Below, piece after piece: positions 38,440 to 48,561 of a stretch of DNA of 64,000 nucleotides. The stretch comes from Methylotenera sp. (GTDB taxonomy: Bacteria; Pseudomonadota; Gammaproteobacteria; Burkholderiales; Methylophilaceae), in contig JAURWJ010000006.1 of the NCBI GenBank assembly GCA_030655015.1, positions 1-64,000 of the forward strand, written 5' to 3'. A program made the position numbers and the translations under genes. Each line of letters begins with the position of its first letter. Positions within the stretch are counted from its first letter, which is position 1. The notes beneath the pieces are model-generated. The model saw nothing but the letters and a program-made list of their open reading frames with translations, did no database searches and had not been told where the DNA came from.

Positions 38440-40698
38440 ATGCTTCATTCAAAAAAACAGCCGAGCATGCTCACTTGGCCGATCATTCGTAAAGGTTTGG
38501 CTTATATTTTAAGCGGCAAACTTTACATCAAACACGGGCATTTGCCGCCTGCTAACCATGTGGTGCCAAACGATTTTATCGGTGTGTGCGTGGCCTCCGC
38601 CGCAGAGGCCGGTATGGATGATTATGTCATTGCGCAACTGGAGGCGCTAGGTATTAAACAAGTTCGGCTTGATTTTACCTATGGCGATTTAGAAAGCTTT
38701 AATGCGCGCTTTTTACAACGTTTAATTGCAGAACAATGTAACGTGACCTTGCATTTAGTGCAACCTTTCGCACATGCAAAAAACATGGAAAGCGCACACG
38801 AGCTCGCGATTTGGCAAGCCTTTGTAGATGCGGTACTCGCACGGTTTGGTGCAGGTGTCACGCGGATTGAAATCGGTACTACCATCAACCGCAAGCGCTG
38901 GGCAGGCTATACGGTGAATGGCTTTTTGCGCGCTTGGGAGGTTGCCTTCACCGCAACGCAACAACATAACATTCAGCTCGCCGGCCCTAATGTCACAGAC
39001 TTTGAGCCTATTTACAACATTGGCATATTAGCGTTGCTTAAAGCTAAAAAGCAATTGCCCGCTGTGCACACCAATAATCTCTTTTCAGAGCGAGTATCAG
39101 AACCTGAACGCTTTGATCACCGCGTGTTTAAATATCGCTGGGCGACGATTCTAAAGTTTAACCTGATAAAAAAAGCGCGTTTGCTCAAAAAAATCAGCAC
39201 GGACTTTGGTATCAAGCATTTCATCTCCCCCGTCGCATTTTGGGCTATTTATCGTATTCAGCGCTTACTACCTGATGGTGAGCAAAAACAAGCGGATTAT
39301 GCCGCGCGCTACCTGTTGCTCAACGCCGCGTCGGGCGCACTAGATCAAGTATTTTGGGGTGCATTGATTTGCCATCGCGAAGGTTTGATTGATGACGGTT
39401 TAAATGATGCGCAATACCCTGCACTAGAACGTGTAACGCACTATGCAAGCGTTGATGGTGAACTAAAGAATTTTTGGCATCATGCCAGTTTCAATGCTTT
39501 GAAAACAGTCGCGAGTATGACGCAAGGCGCACGTTATCAAACCGCAATCTCAACAGCAAACGGTTTAGAAATTCACCACTTTCAAACCGCGCAACACGAC
39601 ATCCATGCGCTGTGGACGATTAACGGCAAAGTCGCTTTATTACAAGATATTTACGACTTGGCGGATATTGGGCAGGTCGAGGTCATTAACCGTGATGGCA
39701 CTAGCCTCAACGCCATGCCCGACATTGTCAACGAATCCCCTATTTACTTACTGTGGCCTAAAAACCAGTTGGTTTCCATTAAAAGCAATCTCGCTTTAAC
39801 CAAAGACCTCGCTATACACGCACACATTCAAGGCTTGCAATACTATCCATTTCGTCAAGCAGGCTGGTTTGGAATGATTTTAGCCAACAGTACAGCACAA
39901 GCAGCGTTGTTAAGCCAACAATTGCATCCTGACAACCTAAAGAGCCCGCAAAAAAATAATGCCTTGCGTCACGCGCGCAATGCTATTTGGGCGCTCACTG
40001 ACCCACGCGACCCTTTAAGCCAAGTAACCGTAAAGCAGCCGGTAAAAATGTATCCGCACAAAGCGTTTTTGGATAAGTTTAAGCCCAGCAAAGCCAAGCG
40101 TAGCTGGAATGGCGCGCTAGAGCTTTTAAGGCGTGGTGTAAATACCGCGCACCCTGTTGCTTTTTTTGAACAAGAAAATGACAGCACACTTAAGCAGAAT
40201 TTTTACATCTGTGATTATGTAAAAGCCGATTGTTCGGTAGGCGAAATGTTCGTACATTTTGCCAAAGGCAATAAAGAGTTTTACTTTACCAATAAAAACT
40301 GCGCTATTAGTGCAGAAGACACCTATGCGCAACTGGCAAACTACCTGCACGCTATGCACAAATCCGGCACATTTTTCAGGGATCTGTCTGGTGGCAACGT
40401 ACTGGTACAACAGCTAGACAACAAACAGTTGTATTTTTCACTGATTGATACCGCACGCGCACGTTTTTATACGCACCCTACGCCGATTAAACACCGTATT
40501 TCTGATTTAGCACGTATTTGCAACAAGCTACATTGGGCAGGCCGCGAGCGTTTCATGGGCTTATATTTAGCTAATATTGGCAGAAAATTAACCTTCCAGT
40601 TAAAACTGGCCTTTTATTTATATGATTTTAAAGTCGCCTTCAAAAGAAAATTTGGAAGAAAAGGCATCAAAAACTTAATGAATAAATTTAAAAAGTAA
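38440..40698 (+). CDS. Glycosidase-like domain fused to an InaA/Kdo-kinase-like domain
   Basis: The N-terminal roughly 400 residues look like a TIM-barrel glycoside hydrolase-type fold (FIGVCVASAAEAG, LGIKQVRLDFTYGD, HLVQPF, AGPNVTDFEP). The C-terminal roughly 230 residues resemble lipopolysaccharide kinases of the InaA/WaaP/KdkA type: FFRDLSGGNVLV as the catalytic loop and LIDTARARFY as the metal-binding loop. I do not recognise a named gene. With the LTA-synthase-like gene directly upstream, a role in making or modifying an envelope glycan is inferred. Confidence 0.6.
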   Translation: MLHSKKQPSMLTWPIIRKGLAYILSGKLYIKHGHLPPANHVVPNDFIGVCVASAAEAGMDDYVIAQLEALGIKQVRLDFTYGDLESFNARFLQRLIAEQCNVTLHLVQPFAHAKNMESAHELAIWQAFVDAVLARFGAGVTRIEIGTTINRKRWAGYTVNGFLRAWEVAFTATQQHNIQLAGPNVTDFEPIYNIGILALLKAKKQLPAVHTNNLFSERVSEPERFDHRVFKYRWATILKFNLIKKARLLKKISTDFGIKHFISPVAFWAIYRIQRLLPDGEQKQADYAARYLLLNAASGALDQVFWGALICHREGLIDDGLNDAQYPALERVTHYASVDGELKNFWHHASFNALKTVASMTQGARYQTAISTANGLEIHHFQTAQHDIHALWTINGKVALLQDIYDLADIGQVEVINRDGTSLNAMPDIVNESPIYLLWPKNQLVSIKSNLALTKDLAIHAHIQGLQYYPFRQAGWFGMILANSTAQAALLSQQLHPDNLKSPQKNNALRHARNAIWALTDPRDPLSQVTVKQPVKMYPHKAFLDKFKPSKAKRSWNGALELLRRGVNTAHPVAFFEQENDSTLKQNFYICDYVKADCSVGEMFVHFAKGNKEFYFTNKNCAISAEDTYAQLANYLHAMHKSGTFFRDLSGGNVLVQQLDNKQLYFSLIDTARARFYTHPTPIKHRISDLARICNKLHWAGRERFMGLYLANIGRKLTFQLKLAFYLYDFKVAFKRKFGRKGIKNLMNKFKK

Positions 40699-40857
40699 AA
40701 CCCAAAAGTCAACTCAATGCACTTCTAATGGTTTTCACTAGTCTGTTTTAATGACTAACGTCATGTTGCAAGTTTAAGTTAGCCGTATGATTCTATTCAC
40801 GTAATGCAATTGCTATTTAGCAAAAGCGGTACGAATCAATCAACAAGGAGAATTACT

Positions 40858-40929
40858 ATGTGGACAAAACCTGCTGCTACTGAAATGCGTTTCGGTTTCG
40901 AAGTGACAATGTACGTAATGAATAAATAG
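40858..40929 (+). CDS. pqqA: PqqA, precursor peptide of pyrroloquinoline quinone
   Basis: This 23-residue peptide is absent from the ORF track. Its length and its motif EVTMY, with Glu15 and Tyr19 (the residues joined by PqqE), match PqqA of other bacteria exactly. AAGGAG lies eight bases upstream of the ATG. No other pqq gene is in the window, so this is an unlinked copy. PQQ is the cofactor of methanol dehydrogenase in methylotrophs. A very strong hairpin follows 36 bases after the stop. Confidence 0.95.
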   Translation: MWTKPAATEMRFGFEVTMYVMNK

Positions 40930-40965
40930 TTTTAAACAAGTAATTGCTTACGTATGATTAAGTAC

Positions 40966-41010
40966 GTACACATAAAAAAGGGTGCAAGTTGCACCCTTTT
41001 TTATGTGTAC
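40966..41010 (+). terminator. Terminator of pqqA with a 21-base perfect stem
   Basis: The arms GTACACATAAAAAAGGGTGC(A) and (T)GCACCCTTTTTTATGTGTAC pair perfectly over 21 bases around a three-base loop. The T-run lies within the descending arm. It bounds the short pqqA transcript. The remaining 170 bases to the GGDEF gene show no feature. Confidence 0.85.
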
Positions 41011-41180
41011 GGAGTTGAGCGAATAAAAAGCTTGGATTTACTGTCATGGAGTGATTAGTAGCCCAATTTTTATTGGCGCCGGTTTTTAATCTGACTAGGA
41101 CGCGAGCTGTCACTATAGCCACCAGTCTTGCCAGTCTGCTGAAGTAGAGCTAAAATAATCCAAAATAGCATCGATATATC

Positions 41181-42581
41181 ATGAAAATCGCCCCACTCCC
41201 CAATAATGAAGCAGAGCGTTTAGCCGCGCTTAAAAAATATGACATTCTGGACACTGAGCCTGATGTTGCGCTAGATGCCATGGTTCAATTAGCTTCTTAC
41301 ATCTGCCAAACCCCAATTGCAGCCATTAGCTTGATTGATGAAAACCGCCAGTGGTTCAAGGCGATTGCAGGATTGGGCGCGAAGGAAACCCCTAGAGACG
41401 TTGCCTTCTGTGCGCATGCGATTCTTCAAGATGAAACCATGATTGTGCGTGATGCTCTTGACGATGAACGATTTTTTGATAATCCGCTAGTCACCTCTAA
41501 TCCGGATATTCGCTTTTATGCCGGCGTGCCGCTCGCCGATGAAGAAGGCATGCACTTAGGTACCCTGTGTGTGATTGACCGTGTACCGCGCGACCTGAGT
41601 CAGGCGCAATTAGATGCCATCAAGGTATTGGCAAAAAACATTATGGCGCACCTAGAGTTGCGCGCCTCTCACAAACTGGCACGCAAGCACATCAATGACC
41701 TGCAAATATCGGCGATAATTTTTGATTCTGCCAGCGAGGCCATCGTCGTGACTGATGCCGACAACCTGATTGTGACGGTGAATCCGGCATTCACTAATAT
41801 GACAGGCTACACTTATCACGATGTTGTTGGTAAAAACCCTGGCCTTTTAAGCTCAGGTAGGCAGAGCAAAGAGTTTTACCAAGTGATGTGGCAAAGTTTA
41901 AACATCACAGGTCACTGGGATGGAGAGTTATGGAATACACGAAAAAATGGGCAGGAGTATGCAGAATGGCTATCGATCAATGTTATTTTTAATGCCGATG
42001 GTAGCAAGCGTTTACATGTGGCTATTTTTTCTGACATTACCGATAAGAAGAAGGCGGATGAGCTTATCTGGAAGCAAGCCAACTATGACCATTTAACGCA
42101 GATGCCAAACCGCAGTTTGTTTCGTGATCGCCTAGAGCAGGAAATTAAAATGTCGCACCGGTTAAGTCAGTCTGCGGCGCTGCTCTTTATTGATCTTGAT
42201 CATTTTAAAGCGGTGAATGACACCTTGGGGCATGATGCTGGTGACGTGCTACTAGTGCAAGCGGCAGACCGAATCAGCCAATGTGTGCGTGAAGCCGACA
42301 CGGTTGCACGTATGGGCGGTGATGAATTTACCGTAATTTTGTCGCAGCTCGGCGATACCAAACACGCGGGCAGGGTCGCACAAAATATTATTGAACAGTT
42401 ATCTCAACCCTTTATCATTAGCGGGGCTACGTTGAATATCTCCGCTAGTATTGGCATTGCCTTTTGCCCTCAAGATGGAAAAAGTGTGGAGCAGTTGTTA
42501 AAAAATGCGGACAAGTCGATGTATGCAGCAAAGGCTGCGGGGCGTGGGCGCTTTAATTATTTTACGGCAGATCCCGGTTAG
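41181..42581 (+). CDS. GAF-PAS-GGDEF diguanylate cyclase
   Basis: The domains are GAF at 1-160 (AALKKYDILDTEPDVALDAM, AFCAHAILQDETMIVRDAL), PAS at about 170-290 (SASEAIVVTDADNLIVTVNPAFTNMTGY) and GGDEF at about 300-460. The active site is RMGGDEFTVIL, with an inhibitory RxxD site (READ) five residues upstream. The protein is 466 residues with no membrane segment, so it is a soluble cyclase making c-di-GMP. It stands alone between pqqA and the convergent mltA. Confidence 0.9.
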   Translation: MKIAPLPNNEAERLAALKKYDILDTEPDVALDAMVQLASYICQTPIAAISLIDENRQWFKAIAGLGAKETPRDVAFCAHAILQDETMIVRDALDDERFFDNPLVTSNPDIRFYAGVPLADEEGMHLGTLCVIDRVPRDLSQAQLDAIKVLAKNIMAHLELRASHKLARKHINDLQISAIIFDSASEAIVVTDADNLIVTVNPAFTNMTGYTYHDVVGKNPGLLSSGRQSKEFYQVMWQSLNITGHWDGELWNTRKNGQEYAEWLSINVIFNADGSKRLHVAIFSDITDKKKADELIWKQANYDHLTQMPNRSLFRDRLEQEIKMSHRLSQSAALLFIDLDHFKAVNDTLGHDAGDVLLVQAADRISQCVREADTVARMGGDEFTVILSQLGDTKHAGRVAQNIIEQLSQPFIISGATLNISASIGIAFCPQDGKSVEQLLKNADKSMYAAKAAGRGRFNYFTADPG

Positions 42582-42718
42582 CTGATTTTGCGTGCATAGC
42601 GTGTTACTGGCTATTTCGCGCAAGCAATAGCGCTGTTACAGAATGATAGATAACCGCTATTATTTTAGAGATTCGTTATCATTGAACATAAAAGTGTGAA
42701 CTACGTAAGTTAACACAA

Positions 42719-44005
42719 TCACTTCAGCACAAACTCTTTTGGCAACAATACCCAGATTTTACCTAGCTGCTTCATGGCTCCTGCCTTTGCGCCCGCGTCG
42801 GCCCCGGCGCCCCAAAAAAAGTCAGCCCGCACGCCGCCTTTAATGGCACCACCTGTATCTTGCGCCATCATTAGTCGTTTTAAAGGTTTATTGCTATTGG
42901 GTTCGGTAGTGGATAAAAATACCGGCGCGCCTAAGGGTACAAATTTAGGGTCAACCGCAACACTGCGCCCGCCTAAAATAGGCACACCAAGCGCACCTAG
43001 TGGACCTGGCAGGCCTACTGGCAGCTCCCTAAAGAATACATAACTTGGATTATTGTTGAGTAACTCACGTAATTTATCTAAATTATTACGGGCCCAGTTT
43101 TTAATGCCCTGCATGGAAGCCTGCGCCAGCGTCAACTCTCCACGCTCAATCAGCAAACGGCCGATTGAATTATAAGTATGACCATTTTGATTGGCATAAC
43201 CCACATGCACTTGCTCGCCATTTTCTAGCTGCACCAAGCCTGAACCTTGAATTTGCAAGAAAAAAACATCAATAATGTCATCAATATAAATAAATTCTTG
43301 CCCTTTAACTGGAGAATCTTCGGTTTCTATTTCTGCTCGATTGTAATAAGGCACTAATTTATTACCGACTAATCGTCCGCGCACGCGTTTGAACTTTAAC
43401 TCAGGAAATAACGTGTCTAGTTCAACCGTTATTAAATCACTAGGGCTTGCATATAGCGGGTAAGGGTATTGTGCAGACTGGGTGCGGCTGCCTTTTAACA
43501 GCGGCTGATAATAGCCTGTAATCAACCCATTATCTGAGCCATCAACATTGGTTGTTTTGTACACTGAAAAATACTGTTTAAGGTAAGCCTGTACTGCATT
43601 TTTACTGGGTTTGCTTGTTGTTTGATTATTTAACTGCACCGCAGCATTGCATGCTTTTTGCCACGTAGGTTTATTCACCAAGGTCGAGCAGCTTTGCATC
43701 CATGCCGGCCATACAAGACTCAAATTGTCTGTTTGCAAGCCGTCGATTTCTTCCCATTGCGCGGGCTTGAGCAGGCTGTAATCCGCAAGCTTGGCGAGCT
43801 CTTTGGTGGTGTCGGGTAGCTTTGGCTCGACCGGTTTTTCAGTATCGGCAATTTGAACCGGCGGCTTTTCAATGACGCAGTCACATTTGGCTAACGGTGG
43901 AGCAGGTGGTGGGATTGGTGTAGGGGATTTAATATTTTTATCTGCACATGCCACCATGGTCATGGTGATCAATATGAGTAAGGCATGCTGCGTAATTTTT
44001 TTCAT
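42719..44005 (-). CDS. mltA: Membrane-bound lytic murein transglycosylase A
   Basis: MltA cleaves glycan strands to anhydromuropeptides at the outer membrane. The 428-residue product has a lipobox (MVACADKN) and a Pro-rich linker, then the MltA domain (GLITGYYQPLLKGSR, VFFLQIQGSGLVQLENGE, VGYANQNGHTYNSIGR). The 3D-type C-terminal region ends with RLMMAQDTGGAIKG and VRADFFWGAGADA, which hold the catalytic Asp. It is complete. Confidence 0.94.
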   Translation of the reverse strand: MKKITQHALLILITMTMVACADKNIKSPTPIPPPAPPLAKCDCVIEKPPVQIADTEKPVEPKLPDTTKELAKLADYSLLKPAQWEEIDGLQTDNLSLVWPAWMQSCSTLVNKPTWQKACNAAVQLNNQTTSKPSKNAVQAYLKQYFSVYKTTNVDGSDNGLITGYYQPLLKGSRTQSAQYPYPLYASPSDLITVELDTLFPELKFKRVRGRLVGNKLVPYYNRAEIETEDSPVKGQEFIYIDDIIDVFFLQIQGSGLVQLENGEQVHVGYANQNGHTYNSIGRLLIERGELTLAQASMQGIKNWARNNLDKLRELLNNNPSYVFFRELPVGLPGPLGALGVPILGGRSVAVDPKFVPLGAPVFLSTTEPNSNKPLKRLMMAQDTGGAIKGGVRADFFWGAGADAGAKAGAMKQLGKIWVLLPKEFVLK

Positions 44006-44106
44006 AATTTTTAGTAAAACATTAGTCGCGAAGAGCCAAGGTAGCGCGTGATTTAAACGTTGCGTCTCATTAAAACATTTAGTTTAAAAAAATAATTGTC
44101 CACGAA

Positions 44107-44284
44107 ATCCACTAACTACACGAACAAATTCAAACTCCCTATGCGGCTGAATATAAACCTGATTGATGGGCCGTATATTTAGTTTAAGTTGTCATTTTAT
44201 TTTGCGACTGGAGCTGTATGTATTTGCCAGTTTAATGGCTTATTGTGGCTTATCATTTTTTTCTGGTTCGTGTTTTTAGTGGAT
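44107..44284. repeat. Inverted-repeat element related to 22837-23003
   Basis: The arms ATCCACTAACTACACGAAC (44107-44125) and GTTCGTGTTTTTAGTGGAT (44266-44284) are inverted copies with two mismatches. The left side begins GTCCACGAAATCC, the same family as the 22837 element. It fills most of the 297-base gap between mltA and apaG. Confidence 0.55.
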
Positions 44285-44302
44285 CAAAGCCATTTTTCAG
44301 GG

Positions 44303-44686
44303 TTAGTGCAATACTCTAGGCATCACCAGAGAAAATGCTGGAATTACTACATCAAACTGCATGCCATCTTCTGCCACCATTTGATAAGTCCCCTGCATTT
44401 CACCCATCGGCGTGTTGATGAGCGTGCCACTGGTATATTCAAACTGCGCAGACGGTTTTAATAACGGTTGCGCACCCACTACACCTAAACCTTTTACTTC
44501 TTGTTGCTCTCCATTAGCTTCGGTGATTATCCAGTGCCGGCTAATTAACTGGGCGGCAACACTTCCTGTATTGGTAATGGTCACATGGTAAGCAAACGCG
44601 TAGCGATTGTGCTCAATATCTGATTGTTCGGCAATAAAGGTGACTTCTACCTTTACTGTACATTCGTAGTGTTTAGCGCTAGTCAT
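44303..44686 (-). CDS. apaG: ApaG (Co2+/Mg2+ efflux-associated protein)
   Basis: The 127-residue beta-sandwich protein matches ApaG: YAFAYHVTITNTGSVAAQLISRHWIITEANG, then GVVGAQPLLKPSAQFEYTSGTLINTPMGEMQGTYQMVAEDG. Its biochemical role is not settled. It follows thiG on the same strand by about 20 bases. The opposite-strand ORF at 44189 is a shadow. Confidence 0.92.
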   Translation of the reverse strand: MTSAKHYECTVKVEVTFIAEQSDIEHNRYAFAYHVTITNTGSVAAQLISRHWIITEANGEQQEVKGLGVVGAQPLLKPSAQFEYTSGTLINTPMGEMQGTYQMVAEDGMQFDVVIPAFSLVMPRVLH

Positions 44687-44707
44687 GAGTGAACACCAGT
44701 AACGACA

Positions 44708-45490
44708 CTACGCAATTAACCCGCTAGTCGGTGAGCTTGGGCTGGCAGAATAGAGTTTTTTAGGCATGCGTCCCGCTAAATAAGCATCACGTCCAGCCTC
44801 TACTGCTTTTTTCATCGCGCCCGCCATCAAAACAGGGTTACGCGCTGCGGCAATGGCAGTATTCATCAGCACGCCCTGACAACCCAGTTCCATGGCAATT
44901 GCCGCGTCTGATGCCGTGCCTACGCCAGCATCGACCAGCACTGGAATTTTGGCATTTTCAATGATAATTTGCAGATTCCACGGGTTTAAAATACCCATAC
45001 CAGAGCCAATTAAAGACGCTAACGGCATCACCGCGCAACAGCCAATGTCTTCCAATTGCTTAGCGATAATAGGGTCATCAGAGCAATATACCATGACATC
45101 AAAACCATCTTTTACCAAGGTTTTTGCGGCGGCAATGGTTTCAATCATATTAGGATAGAGCGTATTCGGGTCTCCCAGCACTTCTAATTTCACTAATTTG
45201 TGGCCATCTAACAGCTCGCGCGCCAGGCGCAGGGTGCGCACTGCATCATCGGCCGAATAGCAGCCTGCGGTATTCGGTAAATAGGTGAATTGCTCTGGCG
45301 GTAAAAAATCTAATAATGACGGCTCGCCCGCAGTTTGCCCGATATTGGTGCGGCGAATGGCTACCGTAACAATTTCAGCGCCACTGGCATCAATCGCGGC
45401 GCGCGTTTGGGCAAAGTCTGCGTACTTTCCCGTGCCTACCAATAAACGTGAGCGATAGGTTTTATCTGCAATTTTTAATAAGTCTGACAA
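44708..45490 (-). CDS. thiG: Thiazole synthase
   Basis: ThiG forms the thiamine thiazole ring from deoxyxylulose 5-phosphate, ThiS-thiocarboxylate and dehydroglycine. The 260-residue TIM-barrel protein has [10 protein letters not shown], the Schiff-base Lys in [10 protein letters not shown], and [21 protein letters not shown]. It lies 57 bases downstream of thiS. No TPP riboswitch was recognised before the pair. Confidence 0.95.
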   Translation of the reverse strand: MSDLLKIADKTYRSRLLVGTGKYADFAQTRAAIDASGAEIVTVAIRRTNIGQTAGEPSLLDFLPPEQFTYLPNTAGCYSADDAVRTLRLARELLDGHKLVKLEVLGDPNTLYPNMIETIAAAKTLVKDGFDVMVYCSDDPIIAKQLEDIGCCAVMPLASLIGSGMGILNPWNLQIIIENAKIPVLVDAGVGTASDAAIAMELGCQGVLMNTAIAAARNPVLMAGAMKKAVEAGRDAYLAGRMPKKLYSASPSSPTSGLIA

Positions 45491-45547
45491 CTGTTATATC
45501 CTTTATTTACTTTATGCTAACTTTAGACGCTTATTTTAAGTGAAGGT

Positions 45548-45751
45548 TTAGCCGCCACCGACCGCACCAACAATCTCCAGTTGATCACCATCGGCCAGCA
45601 GTATAGCTTCAAACTGGCTGCGCGGAACAATCTCACCATTAAGCTCAATGGCTAAACGCTTGCCGCCTAGATCCAGATTTAGAACAAGATTAGCCACATT
45701 AAAGCTAGCGGCTTCGAAGCTACGTGGTTTTCCATTGATAGTAAGTTGCAT
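45548..45751 (-). CDS. thiS: Sulfur carrier protein ThiS
   Basis: This is a 67-residue ubiquitin-like protein ending in the obligatory GG (EIVGAVGGG), the site of thiocarboxylation by ThiF and the sulfur source. The opening MQLTINGKPRSFE is typical. It delivers sulfur to ThiG, encoded directly downstream. The 226-base stretch to the divergent hydrolase (45752-45977) holds no evident gene. Confidence 0.93.
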   Translation of the reverse strand: MQLTINGKPRSFEAASFNVANLVLNLDLGGKRLAIELNGEIVPRSQFEAILLADGDQLEIVGAVGGG

Positions 45752-45977
45752 GTTGATTGGTAGTCATTAAGTCAGCGGAACTAACCTAGATAGCGCAATA
45801 ATCCGCGTGATTCAAATAGATTAGAAAACAACATTTTACGAAAATAATAGGGTGCTTAGCAAACCTTATATCGATTATTTGCACATCACCAAGGACTACT
45901 TATCCTCCAAAAATCATGAATGCCGTTGTACAATATCTTAAGTTTCGTATTTTGAAAATCAATTCAGAAAGCTCATC

Positions 45978-46718
45978 ATGAACATTCAAAGCCACATTTC
46001 AGACCTTAACACACCCACAGGCGTCATGCGCACTTATATCCACCGTCCGGTTGGCAATGGTAAATATCCAACTATTTTGTTTTATTCTGAAATTTTTCAA
46101 CAAACAGGGCCAATTGAGCGTGCTGCCAAACTAATTGCCAGCCATGGTTATGTTGTATTGGTGCCTGAAGTGTTTCACGAACTTAATCCGATTGGTACCA
46201 TATTAGGTTATGACGATGCGGGGCGTGACAAAGGCAATGCAGACAAGGCAGCGAAAGACGTGCAAGGCTATGACACTGACAACGCGGCACTCATCGCTTA
46301 TGCAAAACAACAAGCTTGGTATAACGGCAACATAGGCGCGATGGGTTTTTGTATAGGCGGTCATCTGGCGTTTCGTGCTGCACTGCAAGCCGATGTTAAA
46401 GGCACGGCTTGTTTTTATGCAACCGACCTGCATTCACAAGCTATCCCTAATAAACCTGGCCAGCACAGTATGGATAAGCTTCAGGATATTACAGGTGAGC
46501 TACTGATGATTTGGGGTAAGCAAGACCCACATATTCCAGCAACAGGGCGTGCTGAGGTTTATAAAAAACTAGGCGATGCAAACCTGACGTTTACTTGGCA
46601 TGAGTTTAATGCGCAGCATGCTTTTATGCGTGACGAAGGTGAGCGATATGATGCGCAAACCGCGATGATTGGTTATCAGCTTGCGCTGAACTTGTTTAGC
46701 CGCACCCTACATCAGTAA
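45978..46718 (+). CDS. Dienelactone hydrolase family protein
   Basis: The 246-residue alpha/beta hydrolase has its nucleophile in a GFCIGG elbow (GAMGFCIGGHLAFRAA), i.e. Cys, as in dienelactone hydrolase. The acid and base residues appear in GKQDPHIPA and NAQHAFMRDEG. The real substrate is unknown; many family members are broad esterases or lactonases. Confidence 0.85.
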   Translation: MNIQSHISDLNTPTGVMRTYIHRPVGNGKYPTILFYSEIFQQTGPIERAAKLIASHGYVVLVPEVFHELNPIGTILGYDDAGRDKGNADKAAKDVQGYDTDNAALIAYAKQQAWYNGNIGAMGFCIGGHLAFRAALQADVKGTACFYATDLHSQAIPNKPGQHSMDKLQDITGELLMIWGKQDPHIPATGRAEVYKKLGDANLTFTWHEFNAQHAFMRDEGERYDAQTAMIGYQLALNLFSRTLHQ

Positions 46719-46795
46719 CACCAAGGCATCAGTAACACTCGGCTATCAACAGCGCTAAGCTTTACAATTGACACTCAAGCGGTTTTGATCCGCAT

Positions 46796-46833
46796 AAAAT
46801 ACAAAAGCCCGCTATCGCGGGCTTTTGTATTTT
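46796..46833. terminator. Bidirectional terminator between the hydrolase and gnd
   Basis: The stem AAAATACAAAAGCCCGC/GCGGGCTTTTGTATTTT is perfect over 17 bases around a four-base loop. T-runs lie on both strands, so it serves both convergent genes. Confidence 0.85.
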
Positions 46834-46861
46834 TAACAGATTAACTTAACTTTAGCTTGGC

Positions 46862-48373
46862 TTACACTTCTAGCTGAGGACGGCCAGCTTCTGGCCAGTC
46901 CAAGTGGTAGAACTGGCCACGTGGCTGATCTTTACGCTCATAGGTGTGTGCGCCAAAGTAGTCACGTTGACCTTGTAGTAAGTTTGCAGGTAAATCTGCG
47001 CTACGGTAGCCATCGTAATAAGCCATTGCGGCAGCAAAGCCCTGTGCTGGAATACCATTAGTGACTGCCAAGGCAATCACTTTACGCCAGCCTGCTTGAC
47101 CGTCGTTCATTGCTTGCGTGAAGTATGGATCTAACATCAAGTTTTTCAAACGTGAGTTTAACGCATAAGCATCTGTGATTTTTTGTAAGAAACGTGCACG
47201 GATGATACAACCACCGCGCCAGATTTGTGCAATCTCACCGAAGTTCAATTTCCAGTTGTAAGCTACTTGCGCTTTATCAATCAGTTGGAAGCCTTGTGCG
47301 TAAGCGCATATTTTTGAGCAATACAATGCATTTTTAATCGCTTCAATAATGGCAGCTTTGTCGGTTTCAACTTTAATGGTCGGGCCTTTTAAGATTTTGC
47401 TGGCTTCAACACGCTCTTCTTTTAAGCTTGATAATGCACGTGCATAAACCGCAGCGGCAATCGCATTGGCTGGTGCGCCAAGTTCAAGCGCGTTAGCTGC
47501 AGTCCACTGACCTGTACCTTTTTGACCGGCGGTATCTAAAATTTGATCTACCAGAAAGCCTTTAGTCATTGGATCTTTTTGTTGCAGAATATCGGCAGTA
47601 ATTTCAATCAGGAAGCTTGATAGTTCGCCTTTATTCCATTCTTCAAACACTTTGCCAATTTCGTCCGCTGGCATGCCAAGCAAGTTTTTCATTAACCAGT
47701 AAGCTTCGCAAATCAATTGCATGTCAATGTATTCAATACCGTTATGCACCATTTTCACGTAGTGGCCAGCACCATCTGGGCCAATATATTCAGCACAAGA
47801 AAAGCCACCGACAACTGGCTTGCCTGGTTTGCCGCCTTCTAACGGCTCACCAGTCACAGCGTCAACTTTGGCTGCGATGTCGCGCCAGATTGGCTCTAGG
47901 CTTGCCCATGCTTTACGGGTGCCAGATGGCATGAGAGATGGGCCAAAACGTGCACCTGTTTCACCGCCTGAAACACCTGAACCGATAAATTCAATACCTT
48001 TAGCTGCAAGTTCTTTTTCGCGACGAATAGTATCTGTCCACAATGAGTTGCCGCCATCAATAATGATGTCACCTTGCTCAAGGAAGGGTAACAAAGCGTT
48101 AATGGTAACGTCAGTTGCACTGCCGGCTTTAACTAGCAATACAATTTTGCGTGGGCGTTTAATACTTAATACAAAAGAAGCTAAATCTGTATGCCCGACT
48201 ACATTGGCATGTGAAGGCTCATTCTTTTTGCATTCTTCAATAAAATTAGTTGTTTTTTTAGGGTCGCGGTTATAAACCGCAATCGTGTAACCATGATCGG
48301 CAATATTCAAGGCTAAATTCTGGCCCATGACAGCTAGGCCAACTAGGCCAATATCAGCATTTCTTGTAGTCAT
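46862..48373 (-). CDS. gnd: 6-phosphogluconate dehydrogenase (decarboxylating)
   Basis: Gnd converts 6-phosphogluconate to ribulose 5-phosphate, CO2 and NAD(P)H. It has the Rossmann start [22 protein letters not shown], and the catalytic region [19 protein letters not shown] with its Lys and the C-terminal domain through [13 protein letters not shown]. At 503 residues it is about 20-30 longer than E. coli Gnd, with extra residues around [13 protein letters not shown]. In Methylophilaceae this step belongs to the cyclic RuMP oxidation of formaldehyde; cofactor preference is not deduced here. Confidence 0.94.
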   Translation of the reverse strand: MTTRNADIGLVGLAVMGQNLALNIADHGYTIAVYNRDPKKTTNFIEECKKNEPSHANVVGHTDLASFVLSIKRPRKIVLLVKAGSATDVTINALLPFLEQGDIIIDGGNSLWTDTIRREKELAAKGIEFIGSGVSGGETGARFGPSLMPSGTRKAWASLEPIWRDIAAKVDAVTGEPLEGGKPGKPVVGGFSCAEYIGPDGAGHYVKMVHNGIEYIDMQLICEAYWLMKNLLGMPADEIGKVFEEWNKGELSSFLIEITADILQQKDPMTKGFLVDQILDTAGQKGTGQWTAANALELGAPANAIAAAVYARALSSLKEERVEASKILKGPTIKVETDKAAIIEAIKNALYCSKICAYAQGFQLIDKAQVAYNWKLNFGEIAQIWRGGCIIRARFLQKITDAYALNSRLKNLMLDPYFTQAMNDGQAGWRKVIALAVTNGIPAQGFAAAMAYYDGYRSADLPANLLQGQRDYFGAHTYERKDQPRGQFYHLDWPEAGRPQLEV

Positions 48374-48506
48374 TTATCTTCTCTTTTGGAGTTGTTTAAT
48401 GGAAAGGGTGTTTTTGTGGGTAAGATTATAAAACTATTTGACAGTCTTAATTGCAGAATTTTAAGGTAGGTGCCTTATTTATTTGGTAATTTTTTCAGGC
48501 AACAAA

Positions 48507-48535
48507 AAAGCTTGACCCAAATCAAGGGTCTTGGT
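48507..48535 (-). terminator. Possible terminator of the zinc-ribbon gene
   Basis: On the minus strand a five-base GACCC/GGGTC stem is followed by AAGCTTTTTTGTT. The stem is short, so confidence is low. Confidence 0.35.
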
Positions 48536-48561
48536 GTTGGTATTATTGCAACGCAAACCAT

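Noticed and set aside
45752-45977. TPP riboswitch before thiS
   Set aside because: No CTGAGA or ACCTGAT-type conserved blocks were seen on the minus strand.
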